DNA of 64,000 bases from an uncultured Faecalibacterium sp. (GTDB lineage Bacteria; Bacillota; Clostridia; Oscillospirales; Ruminococcaceae): positions 310,001-374,000 of the forward strand of contig CALFLK010000013.1 in assembly GCA_937880095.1 (NCBI GenBank), given 5' to 3'. Position 1 is the stretch's first letter, and every line of letters begins with the position of its first letter. This document shows, piece after piece, positions 59,661 to 64,000 of this stretch. Under the pieces are notes generated by a model. That model was not told the origin of the DNA. It made no database searches and worked only from the letters and a program-made list of their open reading frames with translations. The translations under genes were made by a program, and so were the position numbers.

Positions 59661-61382
59661 GTGGATTTTATTAAAATGCTGAGCGGCACCCCCGGCGCCG
59701 CAAAACTGCTTTTGCTTCTTTTAATGGTTCCTGTGATCGGCAGTCTGGGGGTCTGGGGGATCAGCCTGTACGGACAAACCATCCCCGGCAATGGCTGGCG
59801 TGATCGACGGGATGCTATCATCTGGACCTGCTGCAGCCTGACTCTTTTGGGTGTGCTGGCTTTGCGCCCCTACTGGGGTACTGAATTTATTTTGCTGGGT
59901 TCCGGCGGCGTGGGCTACAGTTTCGGTATCGACGGACTGCGCTATGTGCTGGCTGCGCTGGTGTCTACCTTATGGCTGCTTTCCAGCCTGTTCAGTCGGT
60001 GGTATCTTGCCCAATCCAGCCACAAGATGCGCTATTATTTCTTCTTTTTGCTGGGTGAAAACGGCATCCTGTGCGTGTTGTTCTCTGCTGATTTGTACAC
60101 GCTGCTGACGGGCTTTGTGGTGCTGAATCTGGCGTGCTGGGTACTTACCGGTCACCGGGAAAGCGAAGCGGCTCGCATGGCAGGTACGCGCGCTTTGATC
60201 GGCGCTGTTGCGGGTGGTTTGTGCGCACTGCTGGGCATCCTGCTGCTGACCAATCTGCTGGGCACAGTACGTTTCTCCGCGCTGCGTGTGCTAGGCTATA
60301 CCTGCAAAAATCGTGAGCTTTTGTATTTAGGCGGTTTCTTGGTCCTGATTGGTATTTCCATCAGCTGCGCCGTTTGGCCGCTGCCGAAGCGAATGCCCAG
60401 CGCCACCTTTGCCCCCGGCCCTGCCGCTGCGCTGCTGGCTGGTGCGGTCACGGTAGCTTGGATGTTTTCCGCTATGGTGCTCAGCGGGCTTTTGTTCTGG
60501 TGGGATAGTCTCTGGGGCTTTTTCCTTGCCGGATTGGGTATTTTTATGACCGTAAGCGGTGCAGTTTCTGCCGCTTTCCACACCAATCTCAAGAAAACCC
60601 TGACAATGCTTTCCGTCAGCCAAACTGGTCTGATCCTGCTGACGCTGGGTCTGAACTGTCTTTTGGCAGATAAAAACCACCTTGCCGCAGAAGCAGTTGT
60701 GCTGCAATGCCTGCATCACGGTTTGTGTCAGATGGTGCTGTTTTTGTGTGCTGGTACGATTTGCCTGCATCAGCCCGACCTGTCTTTGTCCTCCTTGTGT
60801 GGTTTTGGTCGTGGCAAAAAGGCATTGTTTGCCGGCTTTGCGCTGGCGGGTGCATCCCTTTGCGGTGTGCCGCTGTTCTTCGGTTCCATCAATCTGACTC
60901 TGCTGCAAAAAGCACTGCACAGCTTTATCATCACTCTGCCCGCCGATGGATACGGCATCCAGACTTTCCAGCTGATTTCCTGGCTGGTGATTTTCAGCTG
61001 CGGTGCAAGCGTTGCTGCGATAATCAAACTACTGGTTTGCCTGTTCGGCAAGCGCAACGCCGACCCCGCTTTGCAGGCACGCTACGATGCACTGAATGAG
61101 CGTGGTTTGTCCAAACTGGTACAAGTTTTGCTGGTATGTTCCGGCGTGGTACTGCTGCTGGCTGGTCTGACAGCACCCTACACGCTGCGGCAGATCGCTT
61201 ACAACTGCGTAGGCTTCTTCAGTACTTTGCTGAGCGGTCCGCTTACCGCGTTTGAAGTGCTGCCGTTTGTACTGGCTGGGTTGTATCTGGTCATTGGCGG
61301 ACTTTTGTATTTGCTGTTTTTGCACAGACCGCTGAAAAAGATGGCAGAACCCAAGCCCAAAAACGATGAATCCTCTTGCTGA
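59661..61382 (+). CDS. Complex I/Mrp antiporter-like membrane subunit (NuoL/MrpA-like), divergent
   Basis: A GTG start with AAGGAGG gives a 573-residue membrane protein. Family traits: GIDGLRYVLAALVS, PSATFAPGPAAALLAGA (parallels GPTPVSALIHAATM), NLKKTLTMLSVSQTG (Lys kept) and HHGLCQMVLFLCAG (parallels HALFKALLFL.AG, with Gln in place of Lys). The WE pair of the TM5 region reads VL. No complex I, Mrp, hydrogenase or DabA genes are adjacent. It may form a two-subunit membrane complex with the preceding product. Confidence 0.72.
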   Translation: MDFIKMLSGTPGAAKLLLLLLMVPVIGSLGVWGISLYGQTIPGNGWRDRRDAIIWTCCSLTLLGVLALRPYWGTEFILLGSGGVGYSFGIDGLRYVLAALVSTLWLLSSLFSRWYLAQSSHKMRYYFFFLLGENGILCVLFSADLYTLLTGFVVLNLACWVLTGHRESEAARMAGTRALIGAVAGGLCALLGILLLTNLLGTVRFSALRVLGYTCKNRELLYLGGFLVLIGISISCAVWPLPKRMPSATFAPGPAAALLAGAVTVAWMFSAMVLSGLLFWWDSLWGFFLAGLGIFMTVSGAVSAAFHTNLKKTLTMLSVSQTGLILLTLGLNCLLADKNHLAAEAVVLQCLHHGLCQMVLFLCAGTICLHQPDLSLSSLCGFGRGKKALFAGFALAGASLCGVPLFFGSINLTLLQKALHSFIITLPADGYGIQTFQLISWLVIFSCGASVAAIIKLLVCLFGKRNADPALQARYDALNERGLSKLVQVLLVCSGVVLLLAGLTAPYTLRQIAYNCVGFFSTLLSGPLTAFEVLPFVLAGLYLVIGGLLYLLFLHRPLKKMAEPKPKNDESSC

Positions 61383-61400
61383 TTCACGCATCATTCTATG

Positions 61401-61433
61401 AAAAAAACGCACGGTTTGAACCGTGCGTTTTTT
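61401..61433 (+). terminator. Terminator of the antiporter-like pair
   Basis: Perfect stem AAACGCACGGTT / AACCGTGCGTTT with A- and T-runs. Confidence 0.9.
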
Positions 61434-61525
61434 CTTTTTCCTGCTACAAATCCTACATCTGATATTCCCGGAAACTATCAGCAAAGTGCCTCTCTGCGCC
61501 ATATAAAAATCGTCTGTTCCTCTAA

Positions 61526-61554
61526 TTGACAAACAATTATCATAATCCTATACT
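61526..61554 (+). promoter_or_regulatory. Promoter of the alcohol dehydrogenase gene
   Basis: TTGACA, 17-base spacer, TATACT; near-consensus. The leader has a small hairpin GCGCA / TGCGC around 61573-61588. Confidence 0.85.
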
Positions 61555-61612
61555 GAAATTAGTATGGTCTGTGCGCATCTGTGTGCGCTATTTTATAAGG
61601 GAGGTAATTATC

Positions 61613-62755
61613 ATGGTAAATCGTTTTGTTCTGAATGCAATTTCTTATCACGGCAAAGGTGCAATCAAGGAAATCCCCGGTCTGGTTGCTGCAAAGGGTC
61701 TGAAAAAGGCTTTCATTGCTACCGACCCAGATCTGCTCAAGTTCGGTGTTGCGAAAAAGGTAACCGATCTGCTGGATGAGGCAGGCATGGCCTACGAAAT
61801 CTACTCCGATATTAAGCCTAACCCCACCATCGAGAACGTACAGTCCGGCGTTGCTGCTTACAAGGCATCCGGTGCCGACTACATGATCGCAATCGGCGGC
61901 GGTTCCTCTATGGATACCGGCAAGGCAATCGGCATTATTGTCAACAACCCCGAATTTGCTGACGTGCGCAGCCTGGAGGGCGTTGCACCCACCAAGAACC
62001 GCACCGTTTACACCATTGCTGTTCCCACTACTGCAGGTACCGCTGCAGAAGCAACCATCAACTACGTTATTACTGACGTGGAGCGCAAGCGCAAGTTCGT
62101 CTGCGTGGACACCAATGATATTCCCGATATCGCTATCGTTGACCCGGATATGATGGCTTCCATGCCCAAGGGTCTGACTGCTTCCACCGGTATGGATGCT
62201 CTGACCCACGCAATCGAAGGCTACACCACCAAGGCTGCTTGGGATTTGGCTGACTGCCTGAATCTGGAAGCAATCCGCCTGATTTCCAAGAGCCTGCGCG
62301 GCGCTGTGGAAAACGATCCGGACGGCCGCGAAGGCATGGCTCTGGGTCAGTTCGTCACCGGCATGGCATTCTCCAATGTTGGCTTGGGTATTGCACACTC
62401 CATGGCACATACTCTGGGCGCTGTATACGATACTCCCCATGGTGTTGCTTGCGCAATGATGCTGCCCATCGTTATGGAATACAACGCAGAGACCACCGGC
62501 GATAAGTTCAAGCACATTGCTGAGGCTATGGGCGTGGACACCACCGGTATGGATCAGGAAACCTACCGCAAAGCTGCGATCGATGCAGTCCGCCAGCTGA
62601 GCGTAGATGTGGGTATTCCCACCAAGCTGCCCGCTCTGAAGGAAGAAGACCTGCAGTTCCTGGCTGAATCCGCTTATGCAGACGCTTGCCGTCCCGGCAA
62701 CCCCAAGGATACCAGCGTTGAGGATCTGAAGGATCTGTTCCGCAAGCTGATGTAA
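61613..62755 (+). CDS. fucO: Iron-containing alcohol dehydrogenase, lactaldehyde reductase (FucO)-like
   Basis: A 380-residue type III alcohol dehydrogenase. NAD-binding GGGSSMDTGKA and the block GTAAEATINYVITD are typical of FucO; Fe ligands fit Asp in the DIAIVDPD/ASTGMDALTHAIEGY area and His in IAHSMAHTLG and DTPHG. In fucose and rhamnose catabolism it reduces lactaldehyde to 1,2-propanediol and regenerates NAD. ATG 61613 follows GGGAGG. It stands alone between terminators with a strong promoter. Other alcohol substrates remain possible. Confidence 0.9.
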   Translation: MVNRFVLNAISYHGKGAIKEIPGLVAAKGLKKAFIATDPDLLKFGVAKKVTDLLDEAGMAYEIYSDIKPNPTIENVQSGVAAYKASGADYMIAIGGGSSMDTGKAIGIIVNNPEFADVRSLEGVAPTKNRTVYTIAVPTTAGTAAEATINYVITDVERKRKFVCVDTNDIPDIAIVDPDMMASMPKGLTASTGMDALTHAIEGYTTKAAWDLADCLNLEAIRLISKSLRGAVENDPDGREGMALGQFVTGMAFSNVGLGIAHSMAHTLGAVYDTPHGVACAMMLPIVMEYNAETTGDKFKHIAEAMGVDTTGMDQETYRKAAIDAVRQLSVDVGIPTKLPALKEEDLQFLAESAYADACRPGNPKDTSVEDLKDLFRKLM

Positions 62756-62795
62756 AAATTTTTTCTTGTGGTATCTATGCCATAACGAATGAATC

Positions 62796-62835
62796 AAAAA
62801 GCCCCCTGCAGCAGGAAACTGTGCAGGGGGCTTTT
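62796..62835 (+). terminator. Terminator of the alcohol dehydrogenase gene
   Basis: Stem AAAAGCCCCCTGCA / TGCAGGGGGCTTTT. Confidence 0.9.
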
Positions 62836-62879
62836 GTAATGAGTTTCCATTTATTCACCGCTTTTCACACCCCCTTTTT

Positions 62880-62992
62880 TGTGGAATGTTGAAAACTCGG
62901 TGGAAAGAGTGGAAACCTTCTATATTTAGTGGTTAGCAGCTGCTTATCTTCGCAAATATTGGTTTTGTTTCCCTGTGCCGATTGTGGAAAAG
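62880..62992 (+). repeat. GTGGAA direct repeats upstream of the GTPase gene
   Basis: Four GTGGAA copies (62881, 62902, 62912 and about 62987), three within about 40 bases and spaced 10 to 21 bases apart, in an otherwise empty 340-base intergenic region. They could be protein-binding sites. No DnaA box consensus was found and no gene is visible between 62836 and 63096. Confidence 0.45.
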
Positions 62993-63063
62993 CTCGGATT
63001 CTGTAGGTTCCTCTTGTCTTTTTACACAGAAAACGGTAGGATAAAAGCAAATCATGACTAAAA

Positions 63064-63081
63064 TGGGTGGTTTTCTTCACC
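63064..63081 (+). promoter_or_regulatory. Hairpin just before the GTPase ribosome binding site
   Basis: GGGTG / CACCC with an 8-base loop ends about 3 bases before AAGGAA and the start codon, so it might influence translation. Confidence 0.35.
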
Positions 63082-63096
63082 CGGTAAGGAATAAGA

Positions 63097-64000
63097 ATGA
63101 AACGACTTGTAATCGGCATACTGGCCCATGTAGACGCCGGAAAAACCACCCTTTCGGAGGCTTTTCTCTACCAGTCGGGTACACTGCGCAGTCTGGGGCG
63201 TGTGGATAAAGGCAGTACCTTTTTGGATACCGATGCCCGCGAGCGCGCCCGCGGCATTACGATTTTTTCCCAGCCCGCTGTGCTGGAGCGTCCCAATGGC
63301 ACACTGACTTTGTTGGATACTCCCGGCCATGTGGACTTTTCTGCTGAAATGGAGCGAACGCTGCAAGTGCTGGACTATGCGGTATTGGTCATCAGCGGTG
63401 TAGACGGCGTTCAGCCCCACACCGAAACCCTCTGGACGCTGCTACAACGCTACAATGTGCCTACTTTTATTTTTGTCAACAAGATGGACCTGCCTGGTCC
63501 CGGTCGAGAAGCGATTCTGGAAGATTTGCACAAGCGGCTCAGCCCTGCCTGTGTGGATGTTTCGGAGGATATTTCTGCGGATGCGCGCAGCGAGGCTTTC
63601 GCGCTGTGCGACGAAGCCTTGATGGACGGTTATCTGGAAACCGGTTCTGTACCGGACAATGCCATTGCGGATGCAGTACGCCGCCGGGGTGTGTTCCCCT
63701 GCTGGTTTGGTTCTGCGCTGCGTTTGCAAGGTGTGGATGCCATTCTGGACGGACTGGACCGCTACACCCAAACGCCCGCTGTTGGCAATGAATTTGCTGC
63801 ATCAGTCTATAAAATCAGTTCCGGAGAAAACGGTCAGCGCCTGACTTGGATGAAAATTACCGGCGGCAGCTTAAAAAGCAAAACCATGCTGCGCTCCCGC
63901 CCGAAAGATGCAGTCCAGTGGGAAGAAAAAGCCGACCAGCTGCGTCTGTATTCCGGTGCAAAGTTCACCCCCATTCCGGAGGCTTTCCCCGGTCAGGTAG
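63097..64000 (+). CDS. TetM/EF-G-like translational GTPase (ribosomal protection protein homologue), 3' partial
   Basis: ATG 63097 with AAGGAA upstream opens a frame that runs off the window end (301 codons visible). G-domain motifs are G1 AHVDAGKTT, switch I RGITIFS, G3 DTPGHVDF, G4 NKMD and G5 SAL. Early divergence after the G-domain (ETLWTLL, PGPGREAI) resembles TetM/TetO/TetW-class proteins more than EF-G. Chromosomal homologues in clostridia often are not resistance genes, so tetracycline protection is unproven. No leader peptide or mobile element is nearby. Confidence 0.82.
   Translation, partial: MKRLVIGILAHVDAGKTTLSEAFLYQSGTLRSLGRVDKGSTFLDTDARERARGITIFSQPAVLERPNGTLTLLDTPGHVDFSAEMERTLQVLDYAVLVISGVDGVQPHTETLWTLLQRYNVPTFIFVNKMDLPGPGREAILEDLHKRLSPACVDVSEDISADARSEAFALCDEALMDGYLETGSVPDNAIADAVRRRGVFPCWFGSALRLQGVDAILDGLDRYTQTPAVGNEFAASVYKISSGENGQRLTWMKITGGSLKSKTMLRSRPKDAVQWEEKADQLRLYSGAKFTPIPEAFPGQV

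Noticed and set aside
58269..61382. Part of a complex I, hydrogenase or DabAB operon
   Set aside because: No other subunits or DabA are adjacent; upstream is a peptidase gene and downstream a terminator.
62870..62992. Replication origin with DnaA boxes
   Set aside because: GTGGAA repeats only partly resemble the DnaA box; no dnaA, dnaN or AT-rich unwinding region is nearby.
63097..64000. Acquired tetracycline-resistance gene on a mobile element
   Set aside because: No transposase, integrase, leader peptide or change in base composition is visible nearby; only a family-level assignment is justified.

Overview
The window looks like chromosomal DNA of a Gram-positive Clostridia member, most likely Oscillospirales/Ruminococcaceae (Faecalibacterium, Gemmiger or Subdoligranulum type). 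This is inferred from T-box leaders, a CIRCE element, strong AAGGAGG-type ribosome binding sites, a CotF-like coat protein, a one-chain clostridial PurL and moderately GC-rich coding sequence. No rRNA, CRISPR array, insertion sequence, prophage or attachment site was seen. Genes are dense and both strands are used.

Layout. 1-4672 (+): the end of a surface-polysaccharide locus (MBOAT acyltransferase, SGNH-type partner, surface carbohydrate protein, N-acetyl sugar amidotransferase). 5216-8268 (+): a methionine T-box controlling metQ-metN-metI. 8338-9748 (-): methylpurine glycosylase, CotF-like protein, tRNA-Tyr. 10039-11262 (+): a membrane-anchored XRE regulator. 11369-19069 (-): tRNA-Thr, rsmA, then a cell-wall module (S41 protease, 38-residue membrane peptide, M23 hydrolase with coiled coil, ftsX, ftsE), a CdaR-type regulator and an RsuA-family pseudouridine synthase.

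19284-30794 (-): a purine operon read purE-purM-purN-purO-AICAR transformylase-membrane protein-purD-purL. The usual bifunctional PurH is replaced by a transformylase-only protein plus an archaeal-type IMP cyclohydrolase (PurO). The operon is preceded by a 31-codon ORF and an intrinsic terminator placed directly before the purE ribosome binding site, which suggests attenuation.

30963-39307: ybaK (-), then (+) a DUF3783 protein, two lipoproteins (one of them ApbE), a secreted FKBP/trigger-factor-like foldase, clpB under CIRCE control and a CorC-type CNNM/CBS protein. 39400-42156 (-): a divergent PTS Enzyme I and HPr pair with altered active-site residues, and a DUF4830 protein. 42379-44679 (+): a two-component system. 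44738-47374 (-): feoA-feoB plus a Cys-rich FeoB-associated peptide, divergent from a DtxR-like iron repressor. Then come a 42-residue membrane peptide, tRNA-Lys, thrS with a threonine T-box, RNase Y (+) and a PRTase-like protein (+) with an altered PRPP loop.

53668-56138 (-): a three-gene putative metal-handling operon with a His-rich CobW GTPase, a CobW-YcgQ fusion and a small membrane protein. 56442-61382 (+): an M24 aminopeptidase followed by two complex-I/Mrp antiporter-like membrane proteins that appear to lack the usual buried charged residues. 61613-62755 (+): a FucO-like alcohol dehydrogenase. 63097 to the end (+): an EF-G/TetM-like GTPase cut by the window edge.

The best candidates for something undescribed are the pur-operon leader ORF with attenuator, the orphan antiporter-like pair, the divergent EI/HPr pair, and the CobW/YcgQ/small-protein operon.
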